Shown here: positions 35,853-43,353 of the stretch, in pieces
Position numbering within the stretch: the stretch's first letter is position 1
Layout: every line of letters begins with the position of its first letter
Origin: Desulfosarcina widdelii
GTDB taxonomy: Bacteria; Desulfobacterota; Desulfobacteria; Desulfobacterales; Desulfosarcinaceae
Length of the DNA stretch: 64,000 bases
Direction of reading: 5' to 3'
NCBI RefSeq assembly: GCF_009688965.1
Contig: NZ_AP021875.1
Location: 1,364,001-1,428,000 of the forward strand
The notes under the pieces: model-generated
Told to the model about the DNA's origin: nothing
What the model saw: only the letters and a program-made list of their open reading frames with translations
Database searches by the model: none
Program-made: the position numbers and the translations under genes

Positions 35853-38543
35853 ATGACCGCTACCGACAAGCAGGTAAAAAAACCGCTGACGATCATCACC
35901 AGCCACATCAATGCCGATTTCGACGCCGTGGCATCGATGCTCGCCGCCCAGAAACTTTACCCGGAGGCGCTGGCGGTATTTCCCGGTTCCCAGGAAAAAA
36001 ACCTGCGGAATTTTTTCATTCAGTCCATGGTGTATCTTTTTAACATCATCGAACTCAATCGCATCGACTTCTCGGCGGTCACCCGTCTCGTTCTGGTCGA
36101 TACCCGGCGGCGGAGCCGGATCGGCGAACTGAGCCGGGTTCTGGACAACCCGGGGTTGGAGATCCACATCTACGACCACCATCCCAAAAAACAGGACGAC
36201 ATCCCTGCGGACAGAGAATACCATATGCTAACGGGCGCCACGGTAACGATTTTGTCGGGAATCCTGCACAAAAAGAAAATCCCTATCTCACCCGAGGAAG
36301 CCACCATTATGTGCCTGGGCATTTATGAGGACACCGGTTCCTTTACCTTTCCTTCCACGACCGAGCACGATTTCAAGGCCGCCGCCTTTCTGCTTTCAAA
36401 AGGCGCCAATCTCAATGCCATCTCCGGCATGATTACCCGAGAATTCAATCCGGAACAGATCGGCCTGCTCAACGATATGATTCAAGCCGCAAAACGCTGC
36501 ACAATCAACGGCGTCGATATCGTTTTGACCAGCATAGCGACGGACAACTACTTCCCCGACTTCTCTTTTTTGGTACAGAAAATGGCCAAAATGGAGAACA
36601 TCGATGCCATTTTTGCTCTGGGACTGATGGAAAACAAGGTCTACATCGTGGCCAGAAGCAGAACTGAAGAAATCGACGTCGGCGACATACTGAGCCGGAT
36701 CGGCGGCGGTGGGCACCCTTCCGCTGCATCGGCGACGGTCAAAGGAAAAACAGTCGCCCAGACCGAACAACTGCTTTTCGAAATCCTGTACGATAAAATC
36801 AACCCCCGGCACCTGGCCCGGCATTTGATGTCCTCACCGGCGATCATGGCTGACGAACAAACCACCTGCAGTGCAGCCAAAGCCCTGCTGACCCGCTATA
36901 ACATCAACGCCCTGCTGGTTGTAAAGATAGACAACGGTGACGAGTGCATCACCGGCTGCATTACCCGCCAGGTGATCGAAAAAGCCCTGTTTCACGATCT
37001 TGGCGACATCGAGATCCGCGAATATATGAACACGGAGATCTCCCAGGTCGGGCCGGACGCGGATCTGTTGGAAATCCAGGAAAAAATCATCGGAAACAAA
37101 CTGCGGATCCTTCCCGTGGTCGAAGGCACAAAAGTGCACGGCGTGATCACCCGTACAGATCTTCTCAACACCCTGGTTCAACGAAACCGGACGGCCAAGT
37201 ACGAGTTTCCCAATCCTTCAAGCGAAACCAGCAATAAACGCTCCCGCGTGGTTCACAATTTCATGCGTGAACGACTCTCCAGGAACATTTTGAAAATGTT
37301 GGCACAACTGGGCGAAACCGCAGCCGAATTGGACTGCCGGGCCTATGTAGTGGGGGGATTCGTTCGGGATCTGTTCCTGTTTCGGAAAAATGAAGACATC
37401 GATGTTGTCATCGAGGGCGATGGAATCGCTTTCGCCAAAACATTCGCCAATGCCCATGGAGCAAGAACGCACACCCACGAGAAGTTCGGGACTGCCGTCA
37501 TCACCTTTCCCGACGACTTTAAAATCGATGTGGCCTCTGCACGCATGGAATATTATCAGTTTCCGGCGTCATTGCCGGTCGTTGAGATGAGTTCCATCAA
37601 AATGGACATGTTTCGAAGGGACTTTACCATCAACACGCTGGCCATCGAACTCAATCCCGATAAATTCGGAAGGCTGCTCGATTTTTTCTCGGCCCAGAAG
37701 GACATCAAGGACAAGGTGCTGCGTGTGCTTCACAACCTGAGCTTCGTCGAGGATCCTACCCGGGTGTTCAGGGCGCTGCGATTCGAACAGCGTTTTGGTT
37801 TCACCATCGGCAAACTTACCTCGAGTCTTATCGACAACGCCGTCAAAATGGACTTTTTCAAGCGGGTTGCCGGCAAACGGATCTACACGGAGTTGAAACT
37901 GATCCTGAAGGAGGAGCACCCTGCACCGATTCTGCTGCGCCTTCTGGATTACGACCTGCTGCGCATCATTCACCCACTGATAAAAATCGAGAACGACCTG
38001 CAGCGTCTGCTTGAAACCGCCCAGAAAGTAACCGACTGGCACGATCTCCTCTTCATCGATGAATCCTATGAGCGCTGGGCCGTTTATTTCATGACTCTGC
38101 TCTGCCATTGCGACCTTGACGCCACCCTTGAAATCTGCAACCACCTCACGATCGCCCCGCGCTACAGAAAGATGTTCGGCGAAACCCGCATCATGATGGC
38201 CGAGCACCTCACACGTCTGGAGCGCCGCAAACGGATGGACAACGCCCAGGTCTACAATCTGCTCAAGGGGCTGAGAACCGAACTGATTCTTTATATGATG
38301 ATATGCACGACCTCGGACACGGCCATCAAACGAATCTCCAAATATCATACCCAACTTCGCCATGCCGCCATCACCCTTTCCGGGAAAGACCTCCTGGATA
38401 TGGGGCTGCCCCCGGGCCCCCTGTTCAGCCGGACGCTGCAGGCGGTCTTAGAAGCCAAACTCAACGGGCGCGTCCGAAACCGGGAAGAAGAGATTGCCTT
38501 CGCCCGACAAACGATTAAAAAGCAGGGTAAAAAAAGCCGTTGA
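35853..38543 (+). CDS. tRNA nucleotidyltransferase/poly(A) polymerase family protein fused to DHH and CBS domains
   Basis: An 896-residue fusion. Residues 1 to about 310: DHH phosphoesterase with DHHA1 (TSHINADFDAVASM, YDHHPKKQ, and IGGGGHPSAASATVKG). About 320-440: a CBS pair (LMSSPAIMADEQTT; GVITRTDLLNTL). About 470-890: class II nucleotidyltransferase of the poly(A) polymerase/CCA-adding type (YVVGGFVRDLFLFRKNEDID, then RRDFTINTLAIEL) with RNA-binding helices. This architecture is known in Aquificae and deltaproteobacteria, where such proteins may add only part of the CCA tail; which bases this one adds is not predictable. The catalytic Asp pair in NEDIDVVIEG is intact. Confidence 0.92.
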   Translation: MTATDKQVKKPLTIITSHINADFDAVASMLAAQKLYPEALAVFPGSQEKNLRNFFIQSMVYLFNIIELNRIDFSAVTRLVLVDTRRRSRIGELSRVLDNPGLEIHIYDHHPKKQDDIPADREYHMLTGATVTILSGILHKKKIPISPEEATIMCLGIYEDTGSFTFPSTTEHDFKAAAFLLSKGANLNAISGMITREFNPEQIGLLNDMIQAAKRCTINGVDIVLTSIATDNYFPDFSFLVQKMAKMENIDAIFALGLMENKVYIVARSRTEEIDVGDILSRIGGGGHPSAASATVKGKTVAQTEQLLFEILYDKINPRHLARHLMSSPAIMADEQTTCSAAKALLTRYNINALLVVKIDNGDECITGCITRQVIEKALFHDLGDIEIREYMNTEISQVGPDADLLEIQEKIIGNKLRILPVVEGTKVHGVITRTDLLNTLVQRNRTAKYEFPNPSSETSNKRSRVVHNFMRERLSRNILKMLAQLGETAAELDCRAYVVGGFVRDLFLFRKNEDIDVVIEGDGIAFAKTFANAHGARTHTHEKFGTAVITFPDDFKIDVASARMEYYQFPASLPVVEMSSIKMDMFRRDFTINTLAIELNPDKFGRLLDFFSAQKDIKDKVLRVLHNLSFVEDPTRVFRALRFEQRFGFTIGKLTSSLIDNAVKMDFFKRVAGKRIYTELKLILKEEHPAPILLRLLDYDLLRIIHPLIKIENDLQRLLETAQKVTDWHDLLFIDESYERWAVYFMTLLCHCDLDATLEICNHLTIAPRYRKMFGETRIMMAEHLTRLERRKRMDNAQVYNLLKGLRTELILYMMICTTSDTAIKRISKYHTQLRHAAITLSGKDLLDMGLPPGPLFSRTLQAVLEAKLNGRVRNREEEIAFARQTIKKQGKKSR

Positions 38544-38585
38544 TCCCCACAGAATCGAAACCCGTGACCGCCATGGTTTTTTTTC

Positions 38586-38614
38586 TTGATTGCAGCATCC
38601 CTTCTGTTTAGAAT
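38586..38614 (+). promoter_or_regulatory. Probable sigma-70 promoter of trpS
   Basis: TTGATT, 17-base spacer, TAGAAT (five of six), in the gap between the nucleotidyltransferase gene and trpS. A GTGCCC/GGGCAC stem with a long loop follows (38634-38662). Confidence 0.5.
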
Positions 38615-38727
38615 AGCAAGTTTTATTGATGCGTGCCCTGCCATAAATTTGTCTCGGGCACCCAACTCAGGGCTGGATGCAACCGTTATAGCGGCGCATG
38701 CTGAACCTGCAATCGGGAGATGGTTTG

Positions 38728-39720
38728 ATGAGTGAAAAGAAACGAATATTGAGTGGCATGCGGCCCACCGGACCGCTTCATCTGGGCAACCTTCACGGGG
38801 CGTTGGCCAACTGGGTGGATATGCAGGACCCGTACGACTGTTTCTTCTTTATTGCCGACTGGCATGCCCTGACCAGCAACTACGAGGATCCGAGCGCCAC
38901 CACCGGCTACGTAGAGGAAATGATGATCGACTGGCTCAGTGCCGGTCTCGATCCCGAAAAGAGTACCTTGTTCGTTCAATCGCTGGTTCCGGAGCACGCC
39001 GAATTGTTTCTTTATCTTTCCATGATCACGCCGGTTCCGTGGCTGGAGCGAAACCCCACCTACAAGGATCAAATTGTCCAGCTCGACAACAAGGATCTGT
39101 CAACTTTCGGTTTTCTGGGGTACCCGGTGCTTCAGGCAGCGGATATCATCATGTACAAGGCCAACGGTGTTCCGGTGGGTGTCGATCAGGTGCCTCACGT
39201 GGAGATTACCCGGGAAATCGCCCGTCGTTTCAATTTCCTTTACGGAGATGTCTTTCCCGAACCGGATGCCATCTTGACCAAGACCTCCAAGATCCTTGGC
39301 TTGGATCGACGCAAGATGAGCAAATCTTACAACAACGCCATCTATCTTTCCGACACGCCGGACGAGATTGCCAAAAAAGTGTCCCAGATGATCACCGACC
39401 CCCAGCGCATGCGCCGGGACGACCCGGGCAACCCGGACATCTGTAATGTATTTGAATTTCATAAAATTTATTCGGACAAAGAAACGTGGCAAGCCATCGA
39501 TCCCCAGTGCCGCAATGCGGAAATCGGCTGCGTGGAATGCAAAAAAATCATGGCGAAAAGCCTGATCGAAGCCATGAAGCCGCTCCACGAACGACGCGTG
39601 CATTTCAAGGCCAGGCCGGACCGGGTCAGGGAAATCATTGCCTTTGGCAGCGAAAAAGCACGCACGGTGGCTAAAAAAACCATGGAGGAGGTCAGGCAGG
39701 CAGTGAAAATCAGGGCATAA
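38728..39720 (+). CDS. trpS: Tryptophanyl-tRNA synthetase
   Basis: A 330-residue class I synthetase with the HIGH-type motif PTGPLHLGNLHGAL and the KMSKS motif LDRRKMSKSYNNAI. ATG 38728 (MSEKKRILSGMRPTG) fits family length; an in-frame ATG at 38698 would add ten residues. It has its own promoter and is followed by a miniature inverted-repeat element before scpA. Confidence 0.95.
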   Translation: MSEKKRILSGMRPTGPLHLGNLHGALANWVDMQDPYDCFFFIADWHALTSNYEDPSATTGYVEEMMIDWLSAGLDPEKSTLFVQSLVPEHAELFLYLSMITPVPWLERNPTYKDQIVQLDNKDLSTFGFLGYPVLQAADIIMYKANGVPVGVDQVPHVEITREIARRFNFLYGDVFPEPDAILTKTSKILGLDRRKMSKSYNNAIYLSDTPDEIAKKVSQMITDPQRMRRDDPGNPDICNVFEFHKIYSDKETWQAIDPQCRNAEIGCVECKKIMAKSLIEAMKPLHERRVHFKARPDRVREIIAFGSEKARTVAKKTMEEVRQAVKIRA

Positions 39721-39722
39721 TT

Positions 39723-39869
39723 CGGTGTCTGCCCAGAAACGGCATCTTGGGATCCATATCGGCGTTCTCAGGTGATCGAAATCCTCAACGTAGCGCTGCT
39801 ACGCCTGCGGTTTCGATAACCCTGCGGCCTTGATCTGAATCCCAATCTACCATTTCTGAACGGACACCG
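39723..39869. repeat. Miniature inverted-repeat element between trpS and scpA
   Basis: A 147-base element with imperfect 38-base terminal inverted repeats (39723-39760 and 39832-39869). The arms share CGGTGTC, CAGAAA and TTGGGAT in register, with about ten mismatches. The centre holds a further hairpin, TCGAAATC... GTTTCGA, around CGTAGC-GCT-GCTACG. It encodes nothing and can fold into one long stem. It ends 91 bases before scpA and may carry its leader. Family membership is inferred from structure. Confidence 0.7.
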
Positions 39870-39959
39870 GGCAGGGATTTGGCAAGATGTCCGTTGCTTC
39901 CACCTGGGAAAACAAGAAACAAATCATTATCAATCTTGAATGAATCGATGCCATTGACC

Positions 39960-40706
39960 ATGGACAATTCGCCGGACAACGGTCACGATGAGCCAACGGG
40001 TGATCGCTACCGGGTGCGGCTTCAGAATGTTTTCGAAGGCCCCATGGATCTTCTGATCCACCTGATCCGAAAGGCCGAGGTGGACATCTACGACATTCCC
40101 ATTGCCCAGATTACCAATCAGTACCTGGAGTATCTGGAATGGATGAAGCAGATGAACATCGATTTTGCCGGCGATTTCGTCCTCATGGCCTCTACCCTGA
40201 CCCATATCAAGTCCAGGATGCTGCTCCCGGTCCAACTGGGTGAGGAAGAAGAGGAAGATCCCCGTCTGGAGATCACCCGGCCGCTGCTGGAATACCTGCG
40301 GATCAAATCGGCTGCCGAACAGTTGGCCGAACGCGACCTTTTAGGTGACAAAACGTTTACCCGCAAGCCGGATGCCGACACCCTGAAAAGCGCCCAGGAA
40401 GATCAGGTGATCCGCATCGGACTGTTCGAACTGATCGATGCATTTCAAAACATTTTAGACAAAGTTTCCCCGGAGCATCGGGTCGACCTTTCCCGTGACC
40501 GGGTGTCGGTCCGCGAGCGCATTGCCCAGTTGACGGAACTGTTGGAAAAACAGGAGAGCATGACCTTCGACGAGTTGTTTGTCGACAGCCGTGAACGCTC
40601 CGATATTATCGTCACCTTCCTGGCGATTCTGGAGATGGCCAAGCTCAGCCTGATTCGCATCGCCCAGCATGTGCCCACGGGGATCATCCGGATATTTTAT
40701 CAGTAA
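39960..40706 (+). CDS. scpA: Segregation and condensation protein A
   Basis: About 248 residues: an N-terminal Smc-binding region (YRVRLQNVFEGPMDLLIHLI, AEVDIYDIPIAQITNQYLEY), an acidic middle (GEEEEEDPRLE) and a C-terminal winged helix (TFLAILEMAKLSLIRIAQ). It is the kleisin of the Smc-ScpAB condensin. Start ATG 39960 is a judgement; 39948 and 39879 are in frame, and no good ribosome site decides. Its stop overlaps the scpB start (TAATG). Confidence 0.93.
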   Translation: MDNSPDNGHDEPTGDRYRVRLQNVFEGPMDLLIHLIRKAEVDIYDIPIAQITNQYLEYLEWMKQMNIDFAGDFVLMASTLTHIKSRMLLPVQLGEEEEEDPRLEITRPLLEYLRIKSAAEQLAERDLLGDKTFTRKPDADTLKSAQEDQVIRIGLFELIDAFQNILDKVSPEHRVDLSRDRVSVRERIAQLTELLEKQESMTFDELFVDSRERSDIIVTFLAILEMAKLSLIRIAQHVPTGIIRIFYQ

Positions 40707-41356
40707 TGACGGAAGACCTTAAATATATCATCGAAAGCCTGCTTTTCGTCTCGGAAACGCCGCTGACGATGGATCAGCTCAAAAACATCCTCGAGGGCGA
40801 GGAAACCGCTGCTATCCGGGATGCCGTCGATGACCTCATCGCGGAATACGGACAGCGCAACGGCGGCTTCGTGCTCAAGCAGGTCGCCGGTGGCTATCAG
40901 TTCCGCACCCAGGGCCGCTACAACGAGTGGATCAAGCGCCTGATCCGCCCCAATGCCCCCCGTCTGAGCAAAGCCGCTTTGGAAACCCTGGCCATCATCG
41001 CCTACAACCAGCCCATCATCCGCAGCGACATCGAACACATCCGCGGGGTGGACAGCGGCGGCGTAATCCGCATGCTCATGGATCGCAAATTGATCCGTGT
41101 GCTGGGCCGCAAGGAAATCCCCGGGCGCCCATTGATTTACGCCACCACCAAACACTTTCTGGAGGTGTTCGAACTCAAGGACCTCAAGGATCTGCCTACT
41201 CCCAAGGAAATCGAGGAGCTCAGCCATTCGCGGCTGGATGAAGAATCCGAAAACCAAGCCCTGACAGATGAGAACCGCGACGTGTCATCTCCGTCTGACG
41301 ATGGCAGCGTCGCCGAAGAAGAGGATTCCCCACCCCCTTCGCCAGATAATTCCTGA
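40706..41356 (+). CDS. scpB: Segregation and condensation protein B
   Basis: A 216-residue protein with two winged-helix domains: residues 1-85 (IIESLLFVSETPLTMDQL; FVLKQVAGGYQFRTQ) and 90-165 (LSKAALETLAIIAYNQPI, RSDIEHIRGVDSGGVIRML), then an acidic, Ser-rich tail. It dimerises and binds ScpA. A decayed second copy of residues about 50-113 lies 0.7 kb downstream at 42085-42264. Confidence 0.95.
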   Translation: MTEDLKYIIESLLFVSETPLTMDQLKNILEGEETAAIRDAVDDLIAEYGQRNGGFVLKQVAGGYQFRTQGRYNEWIKRLIRPNAPRLSKAALETLAIIAYNQPIIRSDIEHIRGVDSGGVIRMLMDRKLIRVLGRKEIPGRPLIYATTKHFLEVFELKDLKDLPTPKEIEELSHSRLDEESENQALTDENRDVSSPSDDGSVAEEEDSPPPSPDNS

Positions 41357-41657
41357 ACATTCAACGGTCCCACCAAGCTGCCTGCCAGCCCATCTCGATA
41401 ACAACGTGCAACCCGATGGTATGGACGGGGGCACCCCGTGAAATCGCCGCCCGGCCAGTGAACCAGGACCACGCTGCCCCATGTTTTCCCATCCCCGTGA
41501 AGGTATGAAATTAAAGTCATAATACGATTGAATTCCATAAACAATTAGGAACTTTTTTTCACAACCCGCTGATCCCGCAGGGGTCGAAGTCCGCGCGTAA
41601 AATTTCAACTATTTGTTATTTTTATATTTTTTATCGTATCGCCGCAGACCTAAATCT
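41357..41657 (+). other. Intergenic stretch after scpB
   Basis: About 300 bases without a gene, turning AT-rich toward the right. ACGGGG-GCA-CCCCGT is a short stem without a T-run. Nothing else recognised before the sigma-54 site at 41658. Confidence 0.4.
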
Positions 41658-41673
41658 TGGCAGCTATTTTGCT
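41658..41673 (+). promoter_or_regulatory. Sigma-54 promoter of the small sorted-protein gene
   Basis: TGGCAG, five bases (CTATT), TTGCT: only one mismatch to TGGCAC-N5-TTGCW. It lies 35 bases before ATG 41708, leaving a short leader with AAAGG as ribosome site. Confidence 0.7.
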
Positions 41674-41707
41674 GTATGCTTTCTAACGATTGAAAAGAAA
41701 GGTCCAT

Positions 41708-41953
41708 ATGAAAAAGTCACTCCTGACATTCCTGATTGTCTTCAGCCTGCTTGGCAGCATGTCGTCCAGTGCCAGCGACGGCCTGATTCAGGAGGTCTCC
41801 CTTTCGGAATCCAGCGCAGTTGCTGTAGCGGCGGACAATCCACCCGCAAAGGAGAAGGCATCGTCAAGCTCCATGCCCGGCTCGGCCGTCATGTTGTTGA
41901 TCGCCACCGGACTGGTGGGATTGGCCGGCGTCAGCCGCAAAAACAACCGTTGA
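41708..41953 (+). CDS. Very small exported protein with PEP-CTERM-like tail
   Basis: Only 81 residues: signal peptide (MKKSLLTFLIVFSLLGSMSS), about 30 residues of Ser/Ala-rich sequence (VSLSESSAVAVAADNPPAKE), then MPGSAVMLLIATGLVGLAG and a basic end RKNNR. The tail has the order proline/small motif, hydrophobic helix, Arg/Lys cluster seen in PEP-CTERM exosortase substrates, although PEP itself is replaced by MPGS. After processing, little more than a short peptide would remain. No exosortase gene is in the window. It has its own sigma-54 promoter and terminator. Confidence 0.7.
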   Translation: MKKSLLTFLIVFSLLGSMSSSASDGLIQEVSLSESSAVAVAADNPPAKEKASSSSMPGSAVMLLIATGLVGLAGVSRKNNR

Positions 41954-41982
41954 ATATCGATTAGAGCTGAACCCTCTATTGC

Positions 41983-42029
41983 AAAAACCCAAAGGCGGGA
42001 CGAATGGTCGTCTTGCCTTTGGGTTTTTT
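41983..42029 (+). terminator. Strong rho-independent terminator
   Basis: A 14-base stem (AAAAACCCAAAGGC with GCCTTTGGGTTTTT), an inner GACGA/TCGTC stem in the loop, and a closing T-tract, 30 bases after the small exported-protein gene. Confidence 0.92.
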
Positions 42030-42084
42030 GTCCCACCTGCATTTATGCGATCGAGCACCGCATCGTAATGCAAAATATGAGCTT

Positions 42085-42264
42085 CGCAAGGGCGGCTTCG
42101 TGCTCAAACCGATGGCCGGCGGCGACCTGTTCCGTACCCAGGGCCGCCACGACCCTTGGATCAAGGTGATGGTCCACTCCAGGTTGAGCAAAGCCGCCCT
42201 GGGAACCCTGGCCATCGTCGCCTGCGACCCACCCGCCATATGCAGCGACATCGAACATGTCTAA
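42085..42264 (+). pseudogene. Decayed partial copy of scpB
   Basis: Translation here reads RKGGFVLKPMAGGDLFRTQG, later LSKAALGTLAIVACDPPAI and CSDIEHV, which aligns with scpB residues about 50-113 (GGFVLKQVAGGYQFRTQG ... LSKAALETLAIIAYNQPI ... RSDIEHI). Compared with 40862-41043 there is one 9-base deletion and many substitutions, the frame stays open, and a stop follows right after DIEHV. No start or ribosome site precedes it, and it directly follows a terminator, so it is read as a relic of a duplication or of a second scpB, not a gene. Confidence 0.85.
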
Positions 42265-42407
42265 ACAGGAAATAATTCCACATATATAGTTTTTTCTATA
42301 TCATTTTTTTCTTAATTCATTTTTTTCAATCCATGATGGCACCGTGCGTAAAAGTTTTTTAATATTTATTTCAATTTGTTACATTTTTTCGAAAAATGAA
42401 AAGGGCT

Positions 42408-42423
42408 TGGATATAAATTTGCA
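42408..42423 (+). promoter_or_regulatory. Possible sigma-54 promoter of the PEP-CTERM gene
   Basis: TGG-ATA-TAAAT-TTGCA has the GG and GC pairs at the correct distance and a perfect TTGCA, but the CAC of the -24 element is absent. It is 128 bases before ATG 42551 in AT-rich DNA. Confidence 0.35.
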
Positions 42424-42550
42424 TATACGAATGGAAAGCCTTTCATGAGGGATTTTTTTCCCATTATTTGCCAGAAAGAAAGCAACTGAATCCTTCTTTA
42501 TTTGGCTTTTCAACTGGATATAACTTTTTTTCAGAAAAAAGGATAAGCTC

Positions 42551-43117
42551 ATGAAAAAAATTCTATCGATTGCGGTTTTGTTGCTGTTATTTGGAAGTAC
42601 TTCCTGGGCACTTTGGATAGATGGCCCTGTTAATGTTGGCTCTATTGATTCTTATACTGGTATTCATGATAGTGTTGGGAATTCTTATGCAGAAGAATTA
42701 GCATGGCTTCAGAGTATTAATCTCATTGGCGATGACGTTACACTAACAAAGTATGACCCCCCTGCTCTATATGATACATATGAAACGTCTGCTCTTAACA
42801 CAAAAGTAGATTACACTTATGCAATGCAACTAACGGGAGAAGCACAGTATTTTTATGTCAAACTTGGCCAAGGCCAAATCGGACCAGTGGACCATTTTCT
42901 ATTCGAAAACACTGCTCTTTCCTTTGATTGGGGAGTTATTGATTTAAGTGAGGTGTTGAAGGACATAGATTCTCTTGATTTTACTGTAACAATCGGATTA
43001 ATCAGTCATGGTGGCGGGACTGGTGCCGCCCCCGTTCCCGAACCCGCAACCATGCTCCTGCTGGGAACCGGACTGCTCGGACTGGCTGTTACAGGCCGTA
43101 AGAAATTCAAGAAATAA
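42551..43117 (+). CDS. PEP-CTERM sorted protein
   Basis: A 188-residue exported protein: signal peptide (MKKILSIAVLLLLFGSTSWA), an ectodomain of about 140 residues rich in Asp, Tyr and Thr with no domain I can name, and a classical PEP-CTERM tail: VPEPATMLLLGTGLLGLAV then GRKKFKK. Exosortase would cleave the tail and the product would be exported to the surface or matrix. AAGGA lies eight bases before the ATG. Codons in the ectodomain are strikingly AT-rich, unlike all neighbours, while the tail is GC-rich like the host, suggesting acquired DNA joined to a resident sorting tail. Confidence 0.9.
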   Translation: MKKILSIAVLLLLFGSTSWALWIDGPVNVGSIDSYTGIHDSVGNSYAEELAWLQSINLIGDDVTLTKYDPPALYDTYETSALNTKVDYTYAMQLTGEAQYFYVKLGQGQIGPVDHFLFENTALSFDWGVIDLSEVLKDIDSLDFTVTIGLISHGGGTGAAPVPEPATMLLLGTGLLGLAVTGRKKFKK

Positions 43118-43151
43118 CCTTCTAAATTAATTCTGTTCAATTAACCTACTG

Positions 43152-43184
43152 AAAGGCAGGGCGGATTTCCGCCCTGCCTTTTTT
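43152..43184 (+). terminator. Terminator after the PEP-CTERM gene
   Basis: A perfect 13-base stem (AAAGGCAGGGCGG with CCGCCCTGCCTTT), a 4-base loop and a T-tract. Confidence 0.93.
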
Positions 43185-43314
43185 CCTTTCCGTCCCACCC
43201 TCTTTCCCCGTCCCTCCGATCCACGGGTCAACACCTCGCATTTTCCAGGCTTACCACCATATACCGTATTGATTTTTTACCCCGTATCCATCATAACGGG
43301 GACCAAATAAAAAC

Positions 43315-43353
43315 GAACGTCGAACATCGAACGCTGAACATCGAACGTCGAAT
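43315..43353. repeat. GAACGTC/GAACATC repeat cluster running into the parE start
   Basis: Four to five head-to-tail nine-base-like units of GAAC(G/A)(T/C)(C/T)... ending in GAACGTCGAAT at the parE ATG. Similar clusters occur at 45347-45371 and, inverted, at 45607-45638. Confidence 0.7.

Noticed and set aside
42334..42348. TGGCACCGTGCG before the PEP-CTERM gene considered as a sigma-54 promoter
   Set aside because: The -24-like half is perfect but no TTGC occurs at the required distance.
43315..43353. GAACGTC/GAACATC cluster considered as LexA or other regulator boxes
   Set aside because: Units are head to tail, recur in non-promoter positions and resemble interspersed repeats.
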